Shown here in pieces: positions 16,257 through 24,533 of a DNA stretch of 64,000 bases. The position numbers and the translations under genes are program-made. The stretch covers positions 124,001 through 188,000 of the forward strand of contig NZ_JSYZ01000018.1 in the NCBI RefSeq assembly GCF_001293465.1, read 5' to 3'. The notes below the pieces were generated by a model. That model was not told the origin of the DNA and ran no database searches. It worked only from the letters and a program-made list of their open reading frames with translations. This stretch comes from Pseudomonas asplenii (GTDB taxonomy: Bacteria; Pseudomonadota; Gammaproteobacteria; Pseudomonadales; Pseudomonadaceae). Position 1 is the first letter of the stretch. Every line of letters starts with the position of its first letter.

Positions 16257-16280
16257 ACTGAAAATAGTCATTCTTTCAGT
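16257..16280. promoter_or_regulatory. Dyad ACTGAAA-N10-TTTCAGT, candidate IclR operator
   Basis: A perfect 7-bp inverted repeat with a 10-base spacer lies 40 bases upstream of the IclR start and about 180 bases before the ABC ATPase start, in an AT-rich part of the divergent gap. A second inverted pair, GAATGA and TCATTC, overlaps it. Dyads of this kind near an IclR gene are typical operator candidates. Confidence 0.45.
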
Positions 16281-16462
16281 GAAATTCACTCTTTCCCACA
16301 TCCTAGGCTTCGTCCTACTCTGCGTCCACAAGGGGCGATTCGAACAACATCGGTAGCCGACAGACGTCGAGCACCACGCACCCACGCAATGCCCTTTCGT
16401 CTCTGCCCATGACAAGAAACGTGCGCCTCGCCGCGCACACCAACCAAAGGTGGAACGCAGTT

Positions 16463-17491
16463 ATGGCCTTTCTACGACTTGAAGGCGTTTGCAAGCGCTA
16501 TGGCGCCCTCGAAGCGGTGGTCGCCACCAACCTGGCGGTGGAAAAGGGCGAGTTCGTCTCGCTGCTGGGCCCCTCCGGTTGCGGCAAGACCACGACCTTG
16601 CAGATGGTCGCCGGCTTCGTCGAGGTCAGCGCCGGGCGGATCCTGCTCGACGACCGCGACATCACCCATGCCAAGCCCAGCAGCCGCGGCCTGGGCGTGG
16701 TGTTCCAGAGCTATGCGCTGTTTCCCCACATGACCGTCCAGGACAACGTCGCCTTCGGCCTGCGCATGCGCAAGGTAGCGGCCGCCGACGTGCAACGGCG
16801 AGTGGCGACGGTGCTGCAACTGGTGCGCCTTCACCGGCATGCCGAACGCTACCCCCGCGAGTTGTCCGGCGGCCAACGCCAGCGCGTCGCCCTGGCCCGC
16901 GCACTGGTGATCGAACCGCCGGTGCTGTTGCTCGACGAACCCCTGTCGAACCTCGACGCCAACCTGCGCGAGGAAATGCAGTTCGAGATTCGCCGTATCC
17001 AGCGCGAGGTCGGTATCACCACCCTGATGGTCACCCACGATCAGGCCGAGGCGCTGTCGATCAGCGACCGCGTGGTGGTGATGCAGGCCGGCCGTATCAC
17101 CCAGGTCGACGAGCCCTACCGCCTCTATGAACACCCGCGTACCCGCTTCATCTCCGGCTTCGTCGGCAAGGCCAACCTGTTGCCGGGCGACCGTGACGCC
17201 AGCGGCTGTCCGCAGGTCCGGCAACTATCCGGAGAAGGCACGCTGACCCTCAGCCTGCGGCCGGAAAAGATCGACCTGCTGGCCGCCGGCTGCGGACGCC
17301 TGCAGGGGCGGATCCGCACGCGCTTTTTCCTTGGCAGCCAGTGGCTGTACCGGGTCGAGACCGCCCTGGGCGAGCTCAGCGTGGTTCGCCGCAACGACGG
17401 CTCGCCCCCCCTGGAGGAAGGCGGCCCGGTCGGCCTGGATTGGCCCGGCGAACTGCTGCGGGTCCTGGACACCGACGAGGTGTCGGCATGA
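16463..17491 (+). CDS. ABC transporter ATP-binding subunit, polyamine/opine type
   Basis: A 342-residue PotA-like ATPase. The start MAFLRLEGV follows an AGGTGGA ribosome site; an upstream in-frame ATG at 16409 would add 18 unlikely residues. Walker A is GPSGCGKTT, the signature LSGGQRQRVALARAL, Walker B VLLLDEPLSNLD, followed by the H-loop TLMVTHDQAEAL. A C-terminal TOBE-type domain follows residue 240. Its stop overlaps the permease start (ATGA). It energises import of the substrate oxidised by the downstream enzyme. Confidence 0.93.
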   Translation: MAFLRLEGVCKRYGALEAVVATNLAVEKGEFVSLLGPSGCGKTTTLQMVAGFVEVSAGRILLDDRDITHAKPSSRGLGVVFQSYALFPHMTVQDNVAFGLRMRKVAAADVQRRVATVLQLVRLHRHAERYPRELSGGQRQRVALARALVIEPPVLLLDEPLSNLDANLREEMQFEIRRIQREVGITTLMVTHDQAEALSISDRVVVMQAGRITQVDEPYRLYEHPRTRFISGFVGKANLLPGDRDASGCPQVRQLSGEGTLTLSLRPEKIDLLAAGCGRLQGRIRTRFFLGSQWLYRVETALGELSVVRRNDGSPPLEEGGPVGLDWPGELLRVLDTDEVSA

Positions 17492-18363
17492 GCCTGCTGG
17501 CGCGGATGCGCCAGGGCCGGCATGGCTACCTGCTGTCGGCACCGGCCCTGGCCCTGTATGTCGGCCTGCTGGTTCTGCCGCTGGGATTGACCGCCGTGCT
17601 GTCGCTCAACGTCTTCGACTACCAGAGCGGCGTGCGCAGCGACGCCTACACCCTGGAGCACTACGGCGCGCTGTTCAGCGATCCCTACTTCTACGAGATC
17701 TTCCTGCGCACCTTCTGGATCAGCGGCCTGACCACCCTGCTCTGCGTGCTGATCGGCGTCCCCGAAGCCTACATCCTCAGCCGCATGGGCCGTCCGTGGC
17801 GCTCGATCTTCCTGATCCTGATCCTCACGCCACTGCTGATCTCGGTGGTGGTGCGGGCCTTCGGCTGGAGCCTGCTGCTGGGCGCCGACGGCCTGGTCAA
17901 CCAGAGCCTGCAGGCCATTGGCCTGGCCCCGATGAAGCTGCTCTACACGCCGTTCGCGGTGGTGATCGCGCTGGTCCATGTGATGCTGCCGTTCATGATC
18001 ATCCCGGTCTGGACCTCGTTGCAGAAGCTCGACCCGTCCGCCGAACAGGCCGCGCTGTCCCTCGGCGCCAGCCACGCCAAGGTGATGCGCCTGGTGGTGC
18101 TGCCGCAGGTCATGCCCGGCGTGCTGTCCGGCACGCTGATCGTGTTCGGCCTGTCCGCCAGCTCCTTCGCGATTCCCGGCCTGCTCGGCGGACGTCGGCT
18201 GAAGATGGTCGCGACGCTGGTCTACGACCAGTACCTGTCGGAACTCAACTGGCCGATGGGCGCGGCGATCGCGGTGACGCTGCTGCTGCTCAACCTGCTG
18301 ATCATGCTGTCGTGGAACCGCATGATCGAACGTCGCTACAAGAAATCCCTGGGGGCCGCGTAA
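17488..18363 (+). CDS. ABC transporter permease (PotB-like)
   Basis: A 291-residue inner-membrane subunit with six membrane segments. The EAA loop that contacts the ATPase is EQAALSLGASHAKVMRLVVLPQVMPG. The first half has a periplasmic loop after segment 1, as in PotB. The ATG overlaps the ATPase stop by 4 bases, and the second permease starts right after its stop codon. Confidence 0.92.
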   Translation: MSLLARMRQGRHGYLLSAPALALYVGLLVLPLGLTAVLSLNVFDYQSGVRSDAYTLEHYGALFSDPYFYEIFLRTFWISGLTTLLCVLIGVPEAYILSRMGRPWRSIFLILILTPLLISVVVRAFGWSLLLGADGLVNQSLQAIGLAPMKLLYTPFAVVIALVHVMLPFMIIPVWTSLQKLDPSAEQAALSLGASHAKVMRLVVLPQVMPGVLSGTLIVFGLSASSFAIPGLLGGRRLKMVATLVYDQYLSELNWPMGAAIAVTLLLLNLLIMLSWNRMIERRYKKSLGAA

Positions 18364-19158
18364 ATGTCCAGAAACGGCCCGTTGGCCCTGCTGTTCCACA
18401 GCCTGATCGTGGTGTTCATGCTCGCTCCGCTGGTGGTGGTGTGCCTGGTGGCCTTCACCCCGGAAAACACCCTGAGCCTGCCAACCACGGATTTTTCCCT
18501 GCGCTGGTTCCGCGCCGTGTTCGAGCGTGCGGACTTCGTCCAGGCGTTCTACAACAGCCTGCTGCTGGCCTTCAGCGCCGCCAGCCTGGCGACGGTGATC
18601 GCGGTGCCGGCCGCCCTGGCGATGACCCGTCATCAGTTCCCCGGGCGGGACTTTCTCAATGGCCTGTTGCTCTCGCCGATCATCATTCCGCACCTGGTGC
18701 TCGGCGTGGCGCTGCTGCGGCTGTTCGCCCTGATGGGGGTCAATGGCAGCTTCAGCTGGCTGATCCTGGCCCACGTGCTGGTGATCACCCCCTATGTGCT
18801 GCGCCTGGTGCTGGCCGCCGCCATCGGCCTGGACCGCAGCGCCGAGCAGGCCGCCGAATCCCTCGGTGCCGGGCGCTTCACGCTGTTTCGCCAGATCACC
18901 CTGCCGATGATCCTGCCCGGCGTCGCCGGCGGCTGGCTGCTGGCGTTCATCAACAGTTTCGACGAGGTGACCCTGTCGATCTTCGTCACCTCCCCTGCGA
19001 CCCAGACCCTGCCGGTGCGCATGTACGTGTACGCCACCGAATCCATCGACCCGATGATGGCGGCGGTGTCGGCCCTGGTGATCGCGCTCACGGCATTGAC
19101 GATGATTCTGCTCGACCGGGTCTACGGCCTCGATCGGGTCCTGGTAGGCAAACAATGA
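18364..19158 (+). CDS. ABC transporter permease (PotC-like)
   Basis: A 264-residue second permease with six segments and the EAA loop EQAAESLGAGRFTLFRQITLPMILPG. PotB/PotC-type heterodimers import polyamines and similar cationic or N-substituted compounds. It starts directly after the previous stop, and the Fe-S subunit gene begins 7 bases after its end. Confidence 0.92.
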   Translation: MSRNGPLALLFHSLIVVFMLAPLVVVCLVAFTPENTLSLPTTDFSLRWFRAVFERADFVQAFYNSLLLAFSAASLATVIAVPAALAMTRHQFPGRDFLNGLLLSPIIIPHLVLGVALLRLFALMGVNGSFSWLILAHVLVITPYVLRLVLAAAIGLDRSAEQAAESLGAGRFTLFRQITLPMILPGVAGGWLLAFINSFDEVTLSIFVTSPATQTLPVRMYVYATESIDPMMAAVSALVIALTALTMILLDRVYGLDRVLVGKQ

Positions 19159-19165
19159 GGCCGCT

Positions 19166-19456
19166 ATGGCGCTGCTGAAACGACTGGCCGAGGCACAACG
19201 CCCGGCCCTGGACTTCACCCTCGACGGCCAGCCGGCCCGCGGCCTGCAGGGCGATACCCTGCTGACCGCGCTGCTCACCGCCGGCGAGCACCTGCGCCAC
19301 AGCGACTTCGGCGGCGAACCCCGGGCCGGCTTCTGCCTGATGGGCGCCTGCCAGGACTGCTGGGTCAGGCTGGCCGATGGGCGCCGGGTCCGCGCCTGCT
19401 CGACGATGCTCGAAGCCGGGCAACAGGTGAATCGCGAAGGGAGGTCGAAAGCATGA
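19166..19456 (+). CDS. Small [2Fe-2S] subunit of a three-part amine/opine oxidase
   Basis: A 96-residue ferredoxin-fold protein with the cysteine set CLMGACQDC plus a fourth Cys in RRVRACST, as in HcnA and the small subunits of octopine/nopaline oxidases and hydroxyproline dehydrogenases. It overlaps the next gene by 4 bases. In such enzymes it relays electrons between flavins to the respiratory chain. Confidence 0.9.
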   Translation: MALLKRLAEAQRPALDFTLDGQPARGLQGDTLLTALLTAGEHLRHSDFGGEPRAGFCLMGACQDCWVRLADGRRVRACSTMLEAGQQVNREGRSKA

Positions 19457-20808
19457 AACCCGTGCTGATCGTCGGTGCCGGTCCGGCCGGGATTCGCGCC
19501 GCCCAGACCCTGGTCGAACATGGCCTGCGACCGATTCTGCTGGATGAATCGCCACGGGGTGGCGGGCAGATCTACCGGCGCCAGCCGGAAAACTTCCGCC
19601 GTTCGCCCGCACAACTGTATGGCTTCGAGGCCGGCAAGGCCGAAGCCATCCACCAGGCCCTCGATGAGCTGCGCGAACAGCTCGACTATCGCCCCGACAC
19701 CCTGGTGTGGAACGCCGAACACGGCGGTCTCGACACGCTGCACCAAGGCCGCGCCGAACACCTCGAATACGCGGCGGTGATCGTTGCCACCGGTGCCACC
19801 GACCGCGTGCTGCCGGCACCCGGCTGGACCTTGCCGGGCGTCTACAGCCTGGGCGCGGCGCAGATCGCCCTGAAATTCCAGGGCTGCGCCATCGGCGAAC
19901 GGGTGGTCTTCGCCGGCAGCGGCCCCCTGCTCTACCTGGTGGCCTATCAATACGCCAAGGCCGGGGCGAAGGTCGTCGCGGTGCTCGACAGCTCACCCTT
20001 CGCCGCACAATGCCAGGCCCTGCCGGGGCTGCTCAGGCAACCACTGACCCTCGCCAAGGGCCTGTACTACCGGAGCTGGCTGAGCGCCCACGGCATTGCC
20101 GTGCACCAGGCCGCGCAACTGCAACGGATCGATGGCGAACAGCGGGTAGGCGGGCTGAGCTGGCGCCAGGGCGAGCAGTCGCACGCCCTCGACTGCGACG
20201 CCGTGGCCTTCGCCCATGGCCTGCGCAGCGAAACCCAACTGGCCGACCTGCTGGGGTGCCAGTTCAGTTGGAACCCCCTGAACCGCAGTTGGCTGCCGGA
20301 ACGCGACCTCGCCGGGCGCAGCAGCGTGGCCGGGATCTACCTGGCTGGCGACGGTGCCGGCATCATGGGCGCCGACGCCGCGGAAATCGCCGGCGAACGG
20401 GCCGCCCTGGCACTGCTGGAAGACCAGGGCTACAGCGTCGACCCCGACCGTACCGCCGACCTGGAAAACCGCCTGGAACGCATCGGCCAGTTCCGTACAG
20501 GCCTGGAGAATGCCTTCCCCTTTCCCGAACACTGGGCCCGCCAGGCGCCGGACGAGCTGATGCTCTGCCGCTGCGAGGAAGTGCGGGTCGGCGAGGTGCG
20601 CACGGTGGTTCGCGAAGGGCACTGGGAGATCAACCGGGTCAAGGCCCACTGCCGGGTCGGCATGGGCCGCTGCCAGGGCCGCATCTGCGGTGCGGCGGCG
20701 GCGGAGATCATTGCCTGCGAGAGCGGCCGGCCCCTGGAGGCCATCGGCCGTCTGCGGGCCCAGGCACCGATCAAGCCACTGCCGTTCGGGCTGGAGGTGG
20801 CGCCATGA
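19453..20808 (+). CDS. FAD/NAD-binding large subunit of the amine/opine oxidase
   Basis: A 451-residue flavoprotein resembling HcnB and OoxA/NoxA. The N-terminal FAD motif is VLIVGAGPAGIRAAQ, a second dinucleotide motif is VVFAGSGPLLYL, and the distal FAD motif is GIYLAGDGAGIMG. The C-terminal 90 residues hold a BFD-type cysteine cluster (LCRCEEV, then HCRVGMGRCQGRICG). It overlaps both neighbours by 4 bases, so all three subunits are translationally coupled. Confidence 0.9.
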   Translation: MKPVLIVGAGPAGIRAAQTLVEHGLRPILLDESPRGGGQIYRRQPENFRRSPAQLYGFEAGKAEAIHQALDELREQLDYRPDTLVWNAEHGGLDTLHQGRAEHLEYAAVIVATGATDRVLPAPGWTLPGVYSLGAAQIALKFQGCAIGERVVFAGSGPLLYLVAYQYAKAGAKVVAVLDSSPFAAQCQALPGLLRQPLTLAKGLYYRSWLSAHGIAVHQAAQLQRIDGEQRVGGLSWRQGEQSHALDCDAVAFAHGLRSETQLADLLGCQFSWNPLNRSWLPERDLAGRSSVAGIYLAGDGAGIMGADAAEIAGERAALALLEDQGYSVDPDRTADLENRLERIGQFRTGLENAFPFPEHWARQAPDELMLCRCEEVRVGEVRTVVREGHWEINRVKAHCRVGMGRCQGRICGAAAAEIIACESGRPLEAIGRLRAQAPIKPLPFGLEVAP

Positions 20809-21920
20809 TCGAAGTCGAGGTGGCCATCCTGGGCGGTGGTATCGTCGGTTCCTCGGCCGCGCTGGCGCTCAGGCGCCAGGGGCGCAGCGTGGCCCTGCTG
20901 GAGCGGGATTTCTGCGGCAGTCATTCCAGCGGCGTGAACTATGGCGGGGTACGTCGCCAGGGCCGCCCGCTGTCGCAGTTGCCCTTGTCCCAGCGCGCCC
21001 ACGAGATCTGGAGCCGCCTGCCCGAACTGATCGGCATCGATGGCGAATACCAGCGCTCCGGCCATCTCAAGCTGGCCCGCAGCACGGCCGACCTGGCCGC
21101 CCTGCAGGCCTACGCCGACAGCAGCCAGGGTTTCGGCCTCGACCTGCAGATACTCGATCGTGCGCAACTGCATCGGCGTTTTCCCTGGGTCGGGCAGATC
21201 GCCGAGGGCGCCTCGTTCTGCCCCGACGACGGTCACGCCAACCCGCGCCTGGTGTCGCCGGCCTTCGCCCGGGCCGCACGCCAGCTCGGGGCGACCGTGC
21301 TGGAGCAGAGCGAGGTCAGCCGGGTCGAACACGATGGCCGGCGCTTTATCCTGCACACCGGCCATGGCCAGGAAATCCGCTGCGCCTGGCTGCTCAACTG
21401 CGCCGGCGCCTGGGCCGGCAGCCTCGCCGCGCAGTTTGGCGAGCCGGTGCCGATTCACGCCGGCCACCCGGCCATGCTGGTGACCGAACCGTTGCCGCTG
21501 GTGATGGATGCCAGCACCGGCGTCGAGGGTGGCGGCATCTATGCCCGCCAGGTCAGCCGCGGCAACTGCGTGCTGGGCGGCGGCCAGGGTTTTGCCCTCG
21601 ACAGCGCCCGGGCCCGACCGGGCCAGCAGGCGGTCCTGGAAATACTCCGCCAGGCCGTCGAACTCTACCCGTTTCTCGAAGGTGCCCAGGCGATCCGCAC
21701 CTGGAGCGGCACCGAGGGCTACCTGCCCGATCGCCAGCCGGTGATCGGCCCGAGTTCGACCCAGCCCGGTCTGCTGCACGCCTTCGGTTTTGCCGGGGCG
21801 GGCTTCCAGATCGGCCCGGCGGTGGGCGAAGTGCTCGCCGAACTGGTCTGCCAGGGCCAGTCCTCGACGCCGATCGAGGCCTTTTCCATCCACCGTTTCC
21901 ACGCCATTCCCGCCGCTTGA
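20805..21920 (+). CDS. DAO-type FAD-dependent catalytic subunit of the amine/opine oxidase
   Basis: A 371-residue D-amino-acid-oxidase-like flavoprotein comparable to HcnC and OoxB. The FAD motif is VAILGGGIVGSSAALAL at the N-terminus, with NCAGAWAGSLA mid-protein and FGFAGAGFQIGPAVGE at the C-terminus. In this family the subunit oxidises the C-N bond of a secondary amine such as an opine, hydroxyproline or sarcosine-like compound. It is the last enzyme of the operon, and the binding-protein gene follows 33 bases later. Confidence 0.9.
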   Translation: MIEVEVAILGGGIVGSSAALALRRQGRSVALLERDFCGSHSSGVNYGGVRRQGRPLSQLPLSQRAHEIWSRLPELIGIDGEYQRSGHLKLARSTADLAALQAYADSSQGFGLDLQILDRAQLHRRFPWVGQIAEGASFCPDDGHANPRLVSPAFARAARQLGATVLEQSEVSRVEHDGRRFILHTGHGQEIRCAWLLNCAGAWAGSLAAQFGEPVPIHAGHPAMLVTEPLPLVMDASTGVEGGGIYARQVSRGNCVLGGGQGFALDSARARPGQQAVLEILRQAVELYPFLEGAQAIRTWSGTEGYLPDRQPVIGPSSTQPGLLHAFGFAGAGFQIGPAVGEVLAELVCQGQSSTPIEAFSIHRFHAIPAA

Positions 21921-21953
21921 GCGGGCCGTCAGAACCCAGAGGAAGATCGCGCC

Positions 21954-23006
21954 ATGAACCATGCCCCACGTAATGCCCTGATCGGTTTGTCCTGCCTGCC
22001 GCTCGCCGCCCTGCTCCTCGCCACGCCGGCCCAGGCGGAGCCGACGCTATACCTGGGCATGAACGGCGGGACCATGGAACGGCTGTACGCCGACAAGGTA
22101 CTGCCGCCCTTCGAAAAGGCCAACAACGTCAAGGTGGTGATCGTGCCCGGCACCTCCGCCGACATCCTCGCCAAGGTCCAGGCGAGCAAGGACAACCCGC
22201 AACTGCACGTGATCTTTCTCGATGACGGGATCATGTACCGGGCGATCTCCATGGGCCTGTGCAGCAAGCTGCAGGACAACCCGACCCTGGCGCAGATTCC
22301 GGCCAAGGGCCGGATCAAGGACGAAGCGGTGGCGGTCAGCCTGGGCGTGACGGGGCTGGCCTACAACACCCGCCTGTTCAAGGCAAAGGGCTGGGCCGCC
22401 CCCACCTCGTGGATGGACATGGCCGACAGCAGATACAAGGACAAGCTGGTGTTCCAGTCGATGTCCTCCTCGACGTTCGGCCTGCACGGTTTCCTGATGT
22501 TCAACCGGCTCCAGGGCGGCAACGAGACCAATGTCGACCCGGGCTTCAAGGCCTGGCCGACGAGCGTGGGGCGCAACGTGCTGGAGTACATTCCCAGCTC
22601 GGCCAAGCTGTCGGAGATGGTCCAGACCGACGAGGCCGCGCTGTTCCCGCTGACGCCGACCCAGGTCACCGCGCTCAAGCTCAAGGGCATCCCGGTGGAG
22701 TACGCGCAGCCCAAGGAAGGCGCGGTGGTGCTGAACGTCGCCGAATGTGCGATTGCCAACAACAACCAGCCGGAGCTGGCGCAGAAGCTCGCCGAGTTCC
22801 TGCTGACGCCCGAGGCCCAGGCGGCGGCGCTGGAGGATGGCGACCAGATCCCGTCCAACCCCAATACCCCGACCAGCGAGCGCACCCGTGGCCAGGTCGA
22901 GGCGATGAAGCAGTACCTGGAAACCGCCGTGGCGATCGACTGGGATCAGGTCAACCTGCTGCGTCCGGAGTGGAACGCCCGCTGGAACCGCAGCATCGAA
23001 CGCTAG
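21954..23006 (+). CDS. Periplasmic substrate-binding protein of the polyamine/opine-type ABC importer
   Basis: A 350-residue PotD-like solute-binding protein with a clear signal peptide (residues 1-28, ending TPAQA) and the bacterial solute-binding fold (GMNGGTMERLYADKVLPPFE at the mature start). GAGG-type ribosome-site bases precede the ATG. It is the last gene of the IclR-linked operon. A GC-rich 11-bp stem follows at 23028-23058. Confidence 0.92.
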   Translation: MNHAPRNALIGLSCLPLAALLLATPAQAEPTLYLGMNGGTMERLYADKVLPPFEKANNVKVVIVPGTSADILAKVQASKDNPQLHVIFLDDGIMYRAISMGLCSKLQDNPTLAQIPAKGRIKDEAVAVSLGVTGLAYNTRLFKAKGWAAPTSWMDMADSRYKDKLVFQSMSSSTFGLHGFLMFNRLQGGNETNVDPGFKAWPTSVGRNVLEYIPSSAKLSEMVQTDEAALFPLTPTQVTALKLKGIPVEYAQPKEGAVVLNVAECAIANNNQPELAQKLAEFLLTPEAQAAALEDGDQIPSNPNTPTSERTRGQVEAMKQYLETAVAIDWDQVNLLRPEWNARWNRSIER

Positions 23007-23027
23007 AATCGTCGGGGCCCGCCGATG

Positions 23028-23058
23028 CCGCCCCGGCAGGTCGGGGATGCCGGGGCGG
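23028..23058 (+). terminator. GC-rich stem-loop after the ABC/oxidase operon
   Basis: The arms CCGCCCCGGCA and TGCCGGGGCGG (11 bp, perfect) enclose a 9-base loop 22 bases after the binding-protein stop. No clear T-run follows, so termination may be weak. The rest of the gap up to 23325 shows no further gene. Confidence 0.5.
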
Positions 23059-23325
23059 GCAATATCGTGCCGGGCCCCGCGTTCACCGCGTAACGTGCAG
23101 AACAAACGAGATAGCCATATGCCGGCGCTGTTTTTCGCGCGCGCCGGCACAGGGCATTCGTCGCCCCGGCAGCCATTCCCTTTAGAGATTGCTGGCCGCC
23201 TCATTTTCTATTGGTAGAATCGCGGCAGTCCCCGGCAACATGGCACTGCACCACCCAAGTTGCAGCGTTGCCCGGGAGACCAGCACCGCAACGCTCGGAA
23301 TCTTCACGCAAGGGGACTTTCTCCG

Positions 23326-24450
23326 TTGGCCGCCACACCCCCTCACCGCCCAGGCAGCAAATCACGCTGGCCGGCACTGCGCCGTCTCTTCGGCAAGACG
23401 GCGTCGGGCAAGGCTGGCGTTGCCAAGCCACACCACGATGTCCATGAATACTTCCGGCGCAAGGCCAGCCACCAGGGCTATACCCTGAGCCACAGCCAGC
23501 AGCGGGTCATCGAACGCATGGCGCAACAGGCCACGACCCTGCTACAGGGGGCCCCCTCGCAGTTGCGCAGCCTGTACCTGCACGGTGCCGTTGGCCGGGG
23601 CAAGAGTTGGCTGCTGGACGGTTTTTTCCAGGCAGTGCCGGTCGCCGAGAAACAGCGGCTGCACTTCCATGATTTCTTCGCCCGCCTGCACCAGGGCATG
23701 TTCAGCCATCGCGAAAACCCGGATGCCCTGGGCGCCACCCTGGATGACCTGCTCGTCGACTGCCGACTGCTGTGCTTCGACGAGTTCCATGTCCATGACA
23801 TCGGCGACGCCATGCTGATCACCCGGCTGTTCAAGGCCCTGTTCCAACGCCAGGTGCTGCTGGTGGTGACGTCCAATTACCCGCCCGAGGGGCTGCTGCC
23901 CAATCCGCTCTATCACGCGCGGTTCAAGCCGGTCATCGACCTGATCAACGCACGCATGGAGGTGATGGAGGTTGGCGGCCCCCACGACTATCGCAGCCAG
24001 TCGCGCAGCCACACGCAGCAGCAGTTCACCCATGGCCAGTACATCTGGCCCGGCAGCGCCGAGCAGCGCCAGGCTTTGTGCTTGCCGGAACGGGGTGTGC
24101 CGGCCAGCCCGCTGACGGTCGGTGCGCGGCAACTCAAGGTGCGCCAGACCCACGACCGCTGCGTGCGCTTCGAGTTTGCCGACCTGTGCGAAGAGCCGAC
24201 AGCGGTGATGGACTATCTGGAACTGTGCCGACGTTTCGACAACTGGATCATCGACGAACTGCCCAGCCTGGAAGACTGCCCGATCGCCAGCCAGCAACGC
24301 TTCATCAACCTGATCGACGTGCTCTACGACCAGGACAAGCGCCTGCAACTGATCGGCGCCCGGCCCCTGCGCGACAGCCTGGGTGGCAACGCCATCGACC
24401 TGGCGCGCACCCGCAGCCGACTGGGGCAACTGGTGGAAGTCGGCCCCTGA
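23326..24450 (+). CDS. AFG1/ZapE-like ATPase, probable TTG start
   Basis: An AAA-like P-loop ATPase of the AFG1/ZapE family, 374 residues from a TTG at 23326 that has AAGGGGA about 10 bases upstream. No upstream ATG in this frame has a credible site. Walker A is LHGAVGRGKSWLLD, Walker B LLCFDEFHVHD, and the sensor region VVTSNYPPEGLLPNPLY is family-typical. E. coli ZapE acts on the division ring and mitochondrial AFG1 helps turn over respiratory subunits. The N-terminal 30 basic residues are variable. It may be a second paralogue; the core Pseudomonas zapE is normally elsewhere. Confidence 0.82.
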   Translation: MAATPPHRPGSKSRWPALRRLFGKTASGKAGVAKPHHDVHEYFRRKASHQGYTLSHSQQRVIERMAQQATTLLQGAPSQLRSLYLHGAVGRGKSWLLDGFFQAVPVAEKQRLHFHDFFARLHQGMFSHRENPDALGATLDDLLVDCRLLCFDEFHVHDIGDAMLITRLFKALFQRQVLLVVTSNYPPEGLLPNPLYHARFKPVIDLINARMEVMEVGGPHDYRSQSRSHTQQQFTHGQYIWPGSAEQRQALCLPERGVPASPLTVGARQLKVRQTHDRCVRFEFADLCEEPTAVMDYLELCRRFDNWIIDELPSLEDCPIASQQRFINLIDVLYDQDKRLQLIGARPLRDSLGGNAIDLARTRSRLGQLVEVGP

Positions 24451-24533
24451 GCGCGACAACGAGCAAGGTCGCGCCCGGACGGCTATGATGGCGGCCTTTT
24501 TCGATGATCGTGACCCGTACGGAACGCCCGCTC

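Noticed and set aside
17125..19950. A 941-codon minus-strand open frame opposite the ABC/oxidase operon
   Set aside because: It is Gln/His/Asp-rich with no domain, the usual shadow of GC-rich coding DNA. The plus strand holds clear overlapping genes.
19166..21920. Hydrogen cyanide synthase (hcnABC)
   Set aside because: The subunit order is the same, but the genes sit inside an ABC-importer operon under IclR. HcnB and HcnC, as I recall them, are somewhat longer. An opine/amino-acid oxidase is more likely.
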